From Paenibacillus curdlanolyticus YK9 (lineage in GTDB: Bacteria; Bacillota; Bacilli; Paenibacillales; Paenibacillaceae): 64,000 bases of DNA. Position numbers and translations under genes: made by a program. The stretch is from contig NZ_AEDD01000007.1 of the NCBI RefSeq assembly GCF_000179615.1, positions 124,001 through 188,000 on the forward strand, given 5' to 3'. The notes below the pieces were generated by a model. The model was not told the origin of the DNA. It was given only the letters and a program-made list of their open reading frames with translations, and did no database searches. Shown piece by piece: positions 9,017 to 15,860 of the stretch. Each line of letters begins with the position of its first letter. Positions within the stretch are counted from its first letter, which is position 1.

Positions 9017-9523
9017 TTGGGTTCTTTACTGAAGGAATTTAAAACATTCGCTATGAAAGGCAATGTCATCGACCTCGCTGTCGGTGTCATTATCGGCGGC
9101 GCATTCGGCAAAATCGTCACATCGATCGTTAACGATATCATAATGCCGCCTATCGGCATGCTGCTCGGCGAAAAAGGCTTCAAAGATCTCTATATTAACT
9201 TGAAGGACCTGGACAAAAGCGGCGCGCTTGCCGATGGCACTCCGATGTCCTCGCTCTCGCTTGCTCAAGCCCAGCAGAGCGGCATTCCCGTCATCGCCTA
9301 CGGCCAATTCATTAACGTCGTGCTTGATTTCTTGATCGTCGCGCTCTGTATTTTCTTTATGATCAAAGGGATCAACAAACTGCAGCGCAAGCCCGTTGAA
9401 GAGAAGCCGGCTGCGCCAACAGAAAAGGAATGCCCGCACTGCTTGTCCCTCGTTCCGATTCGCGCAACGCGCTGCAAGCACTGCACCTCGCATCTGGAGC
9501 AAGCTCACTCTGCACAGGGCTAG
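9017..9523 (+). CDS. mscL: Large-conductance mechanosensitive channel with zinc-ribbon tail
   Basis: 168 residues from TTG at 9017, which follows GAGGAGG (9003-9009); the upstream ATG at 8993 gives MFFRGG, which has no counterpart in the family. TM1 is marked by [18 protein letters not shown] and the conserved [12 protein letters not shown] follows, the hallmarks of MscL, a homopentameric channel that releases solutes under hypo-osmotic shock. TM2 is near residues 90-115. Instead of ending in the usual short charged helix, the protein continues with CPHC...CKHC (last 35 residues), a zinc ribbon. The next gene starts 4 bases after the stop. Confidence 0.93.
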   Translation: MGSLLKEFKTFAMKGNVIDLAVGVIIGGAFGKIVTSIVNDIIMPPIGMLLGEKGFKDLYINLKDLDKSGALADGTPMSSLSLAQAQQSGIPVIAYGQFINVVLDFLIVALCIFFMIKGINKLQRKPVEEKPAAPTEKECPHCLSLVPIRATRCKHCTSHLEQAHSAQG

Positions 9524-9526
9524 CCG

Positions 9527-10165
9527 ATGGCAGAAGAATGGTTCGATATCTATGACGAGGACATGCGGCCGCTCGGACAAGCCACCCGCGCCCAGACGCA
9601 TGCGCTTGGGCACTGGCATCAAACCTTCCACTGCTGGCTGACCCGCCGCCAGGGCGGCGACCGTTTCGTACGCTTCCAGCTGCGCCAGCTTACGAAGGAC
9701 ACGAATCCCGGCCATTACGACATTACGGCAGCCGGGCATCTAGCGGCGGGAGAGACGCTTGCACATGCTGTGCGCGAGCTCGAAGAAGAGCTCGGCATTG
9801 CCGTCCCCTTCGCCTCCCTTCATCCGCTGATGCAGTGGCGCGAGCAGGCGGAGGGCGAGGTGAATGGCCGTCCGTTCATCGACAGGGAGCTTAGCCACGT
9901 GTTCGGACTTGTATGCGACTTGCCGCTGACCTCGTTCAAGCTGCAGGCAGAGGAAGTATCCGGCATCTATGAGGCGAAGCTGGAGGCGATGATCGATTTA
10001 TTCGAGGGACGGCTGCCGGAGATCGCGGCGGCTGGCGCTGAGCTTGATGCAGAAGGCCAGCTTATGCCGACAGTTCGATCCGTTACGGCTGCGCAATTCG
10101 TACCGCGCGATCCGCGCTATTACATCGATATTTTCCGAATGCTTCAATCCCTCACTTCATCATGA
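9527..10165 (+). CDS. Nudix hydrolase (IDI/YfcD-like subgroup)
   Basis: 212 residues. The N-terminal DIYDEDMRPLGQATRAQTHA and GHWHQTFHCWL are typical of Nudix proteins related to isopentenyl-diphosphate isomerase type I but lacking that activity. The Nudix box begins at GHLAAGE and ends RELEEELG; it has six residues between the two glutamate blocks rather than seven, a variant I recall as usual in this subgroup. The enzyme would cleave a nucleoside diphosphate linked to another group; the substrate is unknown. The start lies 4 bases after the mscL stop, so the two are co-transcribed. Confidence 0.88.
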   Translation: MAEEWFDIYDEDMRPLGQATRAQTHALGHWHQTFHCWLTRRQGGDRFVRFQLRQLTKDTNPGHYDITAAGHLAAGETLAHAVRELEEELGIAVPFASLHPLMQWREQAEGEVNGRPFIDRELSHVFGLVCDLPLTSFKLQAEEVSGIYEAKLEAMIDLFEGRLPEIAAAGAELDAEGQLMPTVRSVTAAQFVPRDPRYYIDIFRMLQSLTSS

Positions 10166-10169
10166 CGCC

Positions 10170-10219
10170 CAATAAGCCAGGCAGGCGCTCCCTTGTGGAA
10201 GCACTTGTCTGGCTTATTG
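10170..10219. terminator. Bidirectional terminator
   Basis: CAATAAGCCAGGCA (10170-10183) pairs with TGTCTGGCTTATTG (10206-10219), with one G-T type mismatch near the loop. It lies between the convergent Nudix gene and the tyrosinase-like gene. Confidence 0.75.
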
Positions 10220-10227
10220 CTATTAGG

Positions 10228-10749
10228 TCATCTGGACCGTTCATCCTTCTTGAGAAAAGGACGCCGTCCCGCCCCGCGCTGTCCTGTCGCCGCCTCCCAG
10301 TTCGCATACCATTGGTCGATTAAGCCATGAATGCTGTAAAACACCGTATTCCGAGGCGCTAGGTCAAAATCATTGATGTCAGGCTCGCGATAAACTCTTG
10401 CCGCTGTCTCGTGGATACAGCCGTGAAGCTGGCTCGACTCCATAAACCGCCCCAGCTCATCCAGCGTCGCGAACGACTGCGGCTGCGATGCAATGCGGAA
10501 TTCGGCGGAGCGGTTATAGCAAGGCGCATTGCGAATCGCTTCCGGCACTTGCTCCCAAGGCGCAACAAACCGGTTATCATAGCCCTGCTGCCCATACCAA
10601 TTCAACGCCTTGCGAATGAACTGGCGATGAAACCGAAGAAACCGCTCCCCCCATCCGAAAGGAACGAAGTTGCTTTGCACATGATTCGTATGATGCCAGA
10701 TGCGATGCTCCTCCAGCAGCTGCGGCGGGAAATTCGGTATCGTTGGCAT
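10228..10749 (-). CDS. Tyrosinase-like di-copper fold mini-protein (unassigned)
   Basis: 173 residues with no signal peptide; ATG at 10749 follows AGGGGTGA. The middle segment FLRFHRQFI resembles the CuA signature of tyrosinases (F-L-x-W-H-R-x-Y), preceded by a His-rich stretch HRIWHHTNH. The second half has HGCIH (H-x3-H) and, 29 residues on, VFYSIHGLIDQWYANW, which fits the CuB pattern F-[aromatic]-x2-H-x3-D followed by W. The usual D-P before the F is N-T here. Tyrosinases oxidise phenols with two copper ions; at 173 residues this one is far shorter than typical bacterial ones (about 270-300), so it may be a reduced or non-enzymatic relative. No caddie protein gene is adjacent. Confidence 0.6.
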   Translation of the reverse strand: MPTIPNFPPQLLEEHRIWHHTNHVQSNFVPFGWGERFLRFHRQFIRKALNWYGQQGYDNRFVAPWEQVPEAIRNAPCYNRSAEFRIASQPQSFATLDELGRFMESSQLHGCIHETAARVYREPDINDFDLAPRNTVFYSIHGLIDQWYANWEAATGQRGAGRRPFLKKDERSR

Positions 10750-10826
10750 AAGTCACCCCTGCGTTGGCCTATAGTCGTTTGCGGTAGCATATGCAGCGGG
10801 TACCTCTGCTGTTCCGCGCCAAATGG

Positions 10827-10850
10827 AAAACGGCCCCCAGCGGGAGCCGT
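10827..10850 (-). terminator. Terminator after the Cys-rich gene
   Basis: On the minus strand ACGGCTCCC and GGGGGCCGT pair around a short loop and are followed by TTTTCC. It lies 34 bases after the stop at 10884. Confidence 0.55.
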
Positions 10851-10883
10851 CGATCCATGCCGATTAGGCCGAAGAATGAACGA

Positions 10884-11318
10884 TTAGCAGCGGTTTTTCA
10901 CTTTGCTGATACAAATATCGAACGTCACTTTTACTTCATTCCACTTGCCGAATTGACAGCATACGCGAACGCAATCCGAATCGTACGTACAGAAGAATGC
11001 AACCACTTTGCAGTCACAACCGCAATGCTTCAGTATGCGCTCTACCTGACGACCGTTGCGATCACGAATAGCCATTGCCAGCTCGTTAGCGACCCATCTG
11101 TTTTTCAGTTGACCAAAAATGCAGCTAATTTCGTCTCCAGCTTCTTGAATGGCATCGACGGCAGGGTCTTCTTTGTGGCCGCAGCTCCGGTTGCCGCTGC
11201 TGCTGCGATTGCCGCTTGAGTGATCACAGCCGCAAGAAGAAGAAGTGCGCGTATTGCGCTTGGCCACGCTCATCACCCGTACTCGATTGATGCGAATTCC
11301 AGCTGTTTTGAAAGTCAT
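10884..11318 (-). CDS. Cysteine-rich protein, possible spore-coat type
   Basis: 144 residues with 13 cysteines and no membrane segment or signal peptide. ATG at 11318 follows AGGGAGGA. The first 50 residues are basic and then Ser/Asn/Gly/Cys-rich (SSSCGCDHSSGNRSSSGN), followed by a region beginning CGHKEDPAVDAIQEAGDEI that recalls the opening of CotY/CotZ-type exosporium or crust proteins. The C-terminal part has clustered cysteines (HCGCDCK, VCCQFG) and predicted beta strands. I cannot place it firmly in a family; a disulfide-linked spore surface protein is an inference. It has its own terminator downstream. Confidence 0.6.
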   Translation of the reverse strand: MTFKTAGIRINRVRVMSVAKRNTRTSSSCGCDHSSGNRSSSGNRSCGHKEDPAVDAIQEAGDEISCIFGQLKNRWVANELAMAIRDRNGRQVERILKHCGCDCKVVAFFCTYDSDCVRVCCQFGKWNEVKVTFDICISKVKNRC

Positions 11319-11474
11319 TCATCATTCCTCCCTTCTGACATGCTCACCATAAGATATGACGGGGCAGCCAAAAGGTATGGACAAGAAGTAACCGTCATCC
11401 GTATATTCTCGGACATGCATCGCTAAAGGGCATACAAGCTCGCCATGTCAATTGCCGACGCGTACAAATGGCGA

Positions 11475-11509
11475 AAGGGACAACCAGCCCTAATGGCGGA
11501 TTGTCCCTT
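11475..11509 (-). terminator. Terminator after the DHA2 exporter
   Basis: AAGGGACAA (11475-11483) pairs with TTGTCCCTT (11501-11509). It lies about 60 bases beyond the stop at 11572 on the minus strand. Between stop and stem is a short run of GGTAGC-type triplets that repeats the TAG stop several times. Confidence 0.6.
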
Positions 11510-11571
11510 ATCGTTCTTTTCCATGCCAGGCTTAATGCTGATGCCTTCTTCTTCTACTGCTACTGCTACCG

Positions 11572-13131
11572 CTACCGCTTCTGTGAGCTGACCGACGCTT
11601 CCTGCTGCGCCTTGCCTGCTTGACCTCGGCTTGGAATGATCAGCCGGTCATTGCCCATGAAGAACACAGCAACCAACGAGAGTCCCGCCGGGATGATCGC
11701 CCAGAGGAACATCGTCGAGATCGACGAGGACAGCGCATCGACGATTTTGTCCATTACATCAGTCGGTATCTGTGCCCGGTTCTCGGGCGAAAGCAATTGG
11801 CGCACATCCCCGAACTGGTCAGTCCCTGCCCTCGGCGCCCCGCCGCCGCTGAATACGGAGCTGAGGTCATCCTTTAACAGATTACGCTGCAGAATGCCAA
11901 ACACCGTCAGGCCAACGGTCATCCCGAGCGAACGAAGGAACGCCATCGTCGAGTTGGCGGAGCCGCGCTGCCGCACATCAAAGTGGTGAATCGCCGACAT
12001 GCCGAGCACGGAGAACGAGAAGCCGACGCCAAGGCCTGCAATGATCAAGTAGATGGTAAGCAGGAAGCTCGGCGTGTCGGGCGTAATCGTCCCCAGCAGC
12101 AGCGTACCGATGATGAAGATAACCGCCGAGAAGAGCATCACGTTCCGGTAAGAGGTTCGGCCTACCGACATGCCGCCTAGCTGTGCCGCAACGACCGAGC
12201 CGAGCGTCATCGGCAGCAGGAAAAGCCCCGATTGCGTTGCGGTTCCACCCGTCACGCCTTGAATGTAGATCGGAATGTACATGGCGAACGTAATGAACCC
12301 CGCGCCATACAAGAGCCCGATAACCGTGCTTGCAGCGAACAGCCGCTTGCGGAACATATCGTACGAGATGATCGGCTCCTTGGCTTTCGTCTCCACGTAG
12401 AGGAAGACCGCCATCAATGCAGCCGAGATCGAGAATAAGCCAATGATGGCTGTCGAATCCCATGCGTATTCTTGCCCGCCCAGCTCCAGCGCGAACATGA
12501 GGCAGACGATCGATCCGACAAGCGTCGTCGCGCCCCACCAATCAATCTGCTGCTTGGAATGCTCCATTGACTCGCGATAGAACAGGTACACCAGCGCCAG
12601 TGCGATAAGGCCGAGCGGCAGGTTGATGTAGAAAATCCAGCGCCAGTGAATATGATCGGTCAAATAAGCGCCAAGCAGCGGTCCGAACAGGCTCGACGTG
12701 CCGAATACAGCGCCGAACAAGCCCCCCATTTTCCCCCGCTTCTCCGGCGGAAACACGTCGAATACGATCGTGAAGGCGATCGGCACGAGCGCACCGCCGC
12801 CAATGCCTTGAATCGCGCGATAAATGCTCAGCTCGACGATGCTGTGCGCAGTGCCGCATAAGATCGAGCCTAACAGGAACAAGCCGATTCCGAGCATGAA
12901 GAAGCGTTTGCGCCCATACATATCCGACAGCTTGCCGAAAATCGGCATCGCCGCCATCTCCGTTACTAAATACGCGGAGGTTACCCATACGAATTTCTCC
13001 ATACCGCCTAAATCCGATACGATTGTTGCCATCGCCGTAGCGACGATCGTATTGTCAATCGCCGCGACGAAAATGCCGAGCAGCAAGCCTGCTACGACAA
13101 ATCCGAGCCGATTGCTTTGCGTAGCTAACAT
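11572..13131 (-). CDS. DHA2-family (EmrB/QacA) MFS multidrug transporter
   Basis: 519 residues with 14 predicted helices. The start is ATG 13131, ten bases after GGGAGGG; an in-frame TTG at 13137 sits too close to that site. Motif A GKLSDMYGRKRFFMLGIG and the helix-five motif C segment GPLLGAYLTDHIHWRWIFYI, plus DNTIVATAMATIV in helix one (motif D1), are diagnostic of the drug:H+ antiporter DHA2 group. It expels hydrophobic cations or drugs using the proton gradient. No TetR or MarR regulator gene is next to it. The C-terminal 20 residues are polar. Confidence 0.92.
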   Translation of the reverse strand: MLATQSNRLGFVVAGLLLGIFVAAIDNTIVATAMATIVSDLGGMEKFVWVTSAYLVTEMAAMPIFGKLSDMYGRKRFFMLGIGLFLLGSILCGTAHSIVELSIYRAIQGIGGGALVPIAFTIVFDVFPPEKRGKMGGLFGAVFGTSSLFGPLLGAYLTDHIHWRWIFYINLPLGLIALALVYLFYRESMEHSKQQIDWWGATTLVGSIVCLMFALELGGQEYAWDSTAIIGLFSISAALMAVFLYVETKAKEPIISYDMFRKRLFAASTVIGLLYGAGFITFAMYIPIYIQGVTGGTATQSGLFLLPMTLGSVVAAQLGGMSVGRTSYRNVMLFSAVIFIIGTLLLGTITPDTPSFLLTIYLIIAGLGVGFSFSVLGMSAIHHFDVRQRGSANSTMAFLRSLGMTVGLTVFGILQRNLLKDDLSSVFSGGGAPRAGTDQFGDVRQLLSPENRAQIPTDVMDKIVDALSSSISTMFLWAIIPAGLSLVAVFFMGNDRLIIPSRGQAGKAQQEASVSSQKR

Positions 13132-13152
13132 TTGCAAAAATCCCTCCCTGAT

Positions 13153-13824
13153 CTACAACTGAATTTCTGAATGAACGACCGCTTGTCGAGCAACATGGAG
13201 CGACTGCGTATATTCGACGCGGCCGATCTGGCATCCTGCTCCTAGATGAATGCGATTGCCTCTTACGACGTCAGCACGGGTATGCTCCAAATAGATTTCA
13301 TCGCCTTCGATCGTCGATACGATTAATTCGGTATGCTTCTGCGGCGCAATCCACCCCTTGATCGTCGACCAACGGCTCCGCCTAATGTCAATGCGGCCGC
13401 CTCCGATCTCCTTCACGTAGCTGGGGCCATAAAGGCGCAGCTCTAGCCGTTCGGCATTCAGTAATCCTTTGAGCTCGACTGCCCCCTTCACTGAAATGGT
13501 CTCCGCCTCTACGCTCTGGCTTGCTGCCAGCTGCCCCATTAAGCTAATGGTTCGTCCGCGAATATGTCCGCCAACCGTCAATTGTCCCATTCCTTTGAGC
13601 TCGCCGCCGCTCCAATCGTCATTCACCGTCACTTCGCCTTGCAGCTTAAAATAACCCGCCCGAACCGGCCCCAAGACGATACAGGTGCCCATGCAGGTGA
13701 ACGTTTCGCAATCGAGCGCGCCCAGCACCTCGCACTCGCCGATTATTTTCACTTTGTTATACGCGCCGCTAGCAATCGATCCGCTTCCCGTAACGCTCAT
13801 ATTGCTTGGATAAGTATGCTCCAT
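13153..13824 (-). CDS. yhbF: Bactofilin family protein (YhbF-like)
   Basis: 223 residues of short repeating beta-strand units (GSIASGAYNKVKIIGECEVL and similar), the polymer-forming cytoskeletal (bactofilin, DUF583) fold in which each turn of a right-handed beta helix ends with Gly or Ala. It starts at ATG 13824 after AAGGGGGA. With yhbD and yhbE upstream it reproduces the B. subtilis yhbD-yhbE-yhbF order; the latter two bactofilins (BacE, BacF) are reported to be needed for flagellar assembly there. The C-terminal third (EGDEIYLEHTRADVVRG) is shared with the neighbouring paralogue. No membrane segment. Confidence 0.85.
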   Translation of the reverse strand: MEHTYPSNMSVTGSGSIASGAYNKVKIIGECEVLGALDCETFTCMGTCIVLGPVRAGYFKLQGEVTVNDDWSGGELKGMGQLTVGGHIRGRTISLMGQLAASQSVEAETISVKGAVELKGLLNAERLELRLYGPSYVKEIGGGRIDIRRSRWSTIKGWIAPQKHTELIVSTIEGDEIYLEHTRADVVRGNRIHLGAGCQIGRVEYTQSLHVARQAVVHSEIQL

Positions 13825-13843
13825 TCCCTTGATCCCCCTTCCA

Positions 13844-14536
13844 CTAAGCTTGTTTGCGTTCCTTCACGATAGCCGTCTCATGAACGGTTAACGTATTCGT
13901 ATATTCCACCCGATCGATGCGGCAGCCAGCGCCGATGGCAACATCGCGCCCGCGTACGACTTGCGCACGCACGTGTTCCAGCGTAAGCTCATCGCCTTCA
14001 ATCGTTTCCGCCACAAGCTCGGTCCGCAAAGCAGGGACGACCCAGCCGATCAGCCGCTTCCAACCGCCGTGCGCAGCCCGTACGCGAATGATCGAGCCGC
14101 CGATCTCCTTAGCCGCGCAGCGGGTCTGCATATCGAGTTCAACAGTATCGGCGTTGAGCATCCCTTCCATCGAAAACCCGCCATACATCGCAAACCGCTC
14201 GCCCACGCAATCGCCTGTCAGCTTCAGCAAGCCGTTAATCGCGAACGTTTCGCTTCTGAACATGCCATGGACGCTAAGCTTCCCTTCCGCCTCGACCTTG
14301 TGCGCCTTAATGCCGCTTTGGCTTCTGAACACGCCGTGGACCTCGAAGAAATTCGCCTGGATCCCTCCATTGACGCGACCAACCCCATCAAGCTTGAACT
14401 GCTCGCAGACCAGATTGCCGTTAATGGTCGAAATCCCTTCCATAGTGACACGGCGAAAGCGTCCGCCCCCGGACTTGCCTGTGCCTTGCAGGCTCAAATC
14501 TCTTAAGCCCGCTTCCACCGTTTCTACGCCGATCAT
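13844..14536 (-). CDS. yhbE: Bactofilin family protein (YhbE-like)
   Basis: 230 residues if it starts at ATG 14536, four bases after AGGGGAG; an in-frame ATG at 14560 adds eight residues but has no site. From GTGKSGGGRFRRVTMEG onward the protein is a regular beta helix with about 18-residue turns (GLLKLTGDCVGERFAMYG and others). The end ETIEGDELTLEHVRAQVVRG matches its downstream paralogue at 13153-13824, showing an old tandem duplication. Bactofilins assemble without nucleotide into filaments near membranes. It lies between yhbD and yhbF in one operon with gaps of about 20-30 bases. Confidence 0.85.
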   Translation of the reverse strand: MIGVETVEAGLRDLSLQGTGKSGGGRFRRVTMEGISTINGNLVCEQFKLDGVGRVNGGIQANFFEVHGVFRSQSGIKAHKVEAEGKLSVHGMFRSETFAINGLLKLTGDCVGERFAMYGGFSMEGMLNADTVELDMQTRCAAKEIGGSIIRVRAAHGGWKRLIGWVVPALRTELVAETIEGDELTLEHVRAQVVRGRDVAIGAGCRIDRVEYTNTLTVHETAIVKERKQA

Positions 14537-14566
14537 ATCGCTCCCCTGCCTTCCGTTCATCTTGAC

Positions 14567-15208
14567 TTACGCTTCAAAGCTATACAGCTTCATCTTGAAT
14601 GACTCCATCAATTCGCCAAGCGAAAGTCTGACTGAAACCGTTGCCTGCTCATCCGTATACAGCTCGCCAAAGCCGCACTGCAGCATAAACAGGCTCAGGC
14701 CTTGGGCGCCTAGCATAATCAGCTCGCTCTGCTTCCCCTCCACCTGCGGATAATGCTCCTGCAGAAGCCTAAGCAGCCTGCGTCCATCGGCATCCGACAG
14801 CGCGCTGGAGGTTGATGCGCCTAGCTGATCCAGCACATACAAATAAAACGCTAGATCGAAGGACAGCGCCCCCTCCTGAAGGAACGGTCCAGCGTAACGA
14901 GCCAAGAGATCAGCAGAAACGATGGACCGGCTCCGAAGCTCCTCTTCCCGGATCCGAATATCCGCCTGAAGCGGAGATAAGCGATCCGCCAACTGGTCCA
15001 GCGACAGATCCTCTTTGAACTGCACGATATGGTCGATGCGGCTGAGCACCAGCTGGCGCGGGAAAAACGTCTCCTGCCCTGTGAATGTAGCTTTGCGAAT
15101 AAACCATTCCTCGGGAATGAGCTGCTTTCGCTTCCACCTGTATAATTGACCATATGAGATTCCCGTGCGCTCAAGCAGCTCTTTTTTTGAAATCAGCTCC
15201 TGCTCCAT
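14567..15208 (-). CDS. yhbD: YhbD-like MerR-type DNA-binding protein
   Basis: 213 residues; ATG 15208 follows GAGGGTGA. The N-terminal 70 residues contain a MerR-like helix-turn-helix: SKKELLERTGISYGQLYRWK, then RKQLIPEEWFI, then a third helix. The remaining 140 residues are helical and end with a Cys-containing segment (LFMLQCGFGELYTDEQATV). It matches the YhbD family that heads the bactofilin operon in Bacillales and probably regulates it. A palindrome GTAACA-N6-TGTTAC lies 41 bases upstream, next to a -10-like TATACT, and is a candidate for its own operator. Confidence 0.82.
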   Translation of the reverse strand: MEQELISKKELLERTGISYGQLYRWKRKQLIPEEWFIRKATFTGQETFFPRQLVLSRIDHIVQFKEDLSLDQLADRLSPLQADIRIREEELRSRSIVSADLLARYAGPFLQEGALSFDLAFYLYVLDQLGASTSSALSDADGRRLLRLLQEHYPQVEGKQSELIMLGAQGLSLFMLQCGFGELYTDEQATVSVRLSLGELMESFKMKLYSFEA

Positions 15209-15249
15209 GAGTCACCCTCATTTCCTTGCCATGCACACAGCAAAGCGAT

Positions 15250-15267
15250 GTAACATAACACTGTTAC
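15250..15267 (-). promoter_or_regulatory. Candidate operator upstream of yhbD
   Basis: A perfect inverted repeat GTAACA-TAACAC-TGTTAC, 4 bases downstream of a -10-like TATACT (15272-15277, minus strand). Binding here would cover the probable transcription start. YhbD itself has a MerR-type helix-turn-helix, so autoregulation is possible. Confidence 0.4.
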
Positions 15268-15319
15268 GCTAAGTATACGCAAACCGAATAAGCCGCTACA
15301 GCGGCGGAGGAACGAAAGC

Positions 15320-15341
15320 GGCTCGGTCTGAAGACCGAGCC
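15320..15341. terminator. Strong hairpin, possible terminator
   Basis: GGCTCGGTCT and AGACCGAGCC form a perfect 10-bp stem around two bases. It is followed on the plus strand by CGACGTTTTG and on the minus strand by GCTTTCG, so termination is possible but the T tracts are poor. Confidence 0.45.
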
Positions 15342-15369
15342 GACGTTTTGTCCGAGACTGGGGGCAATC

Positions 15370-15570
15370 CTCGTTGCAATGTGTGCAATGAGGACCGTCC
15401 CATGCCTCGCAATTAGAGCTCCTCATTGCAAACCATACAATGGAAACCTGTAAGAACACGCATTTTCCTGCACAACTTTCTGCCGGCACTCCCTCCCGTT
15501 GTAAGAATTACAATGGGAGACGGCGCAGCCACCCCTCTCAAACTTTGTCATTGCACAGAATGCAACGACA
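15370..15570. repeat. Array of four TTGYA-N5-TRCAA palindromes
   Basis: Four inverted repeats with cores at 15374-15388, 15426-15440, 15499-15513 and 15551-15565. Core arms are TTGCA or TTGTA, then five variable bases, then TGCAA or TACAA; most have longer arms outside (CCTC/GAGG, CTCCC/GGGAG, TGTC/GACA) that differ between copies but stay complementary. Starts are 52, 73 and 52 bp apart. The minus strand through each core can read C-x-x-C-N or a relative, but in shifting frames. Two mini frames are present on the minus strand: 15538-15591 (17 residues, GTG start, AGGAGG at 15601-15606) and 15413-15463 (16 residues, ATG). No ordinary gene is seen in the 480 bases between yhbD and the tRNA. 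Confidence 0.75.
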
Positions 15571-15646
15571 CTGCTCGCATTCGTTCTCCACATAAACGGG
15601 CCTCCTACTAGCTGCCTGTTGCACGTTCAATTTAGTATGATAAATG

Positions 15647-15676
15647 CAAAAAACGCGGTTCCCAATGGGACCGCGT
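15647..15676 (-). terminator. Terminator after tRNA-Thr
   Basis: On the minus strand GACGCGGT and ACCGCGTT pair around a loop and are followed by a run of six T. It stands about 15 bases after the tRNA 3' end. Confidence 0.85.
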
Positions 15677-15690
15677 CTACGATTTAAAAG

Positions 15691-15766
<76 letters not shown>

Positions 15767-15860
15767 GTGCTTGTCGTTTCGACGAGTTTGTCTCATCGGC
15801 GACTTTTATAATATACCTCGCACGAATTTGAAAGTCAACAGGTTTTCGCAAAAAACCAAA

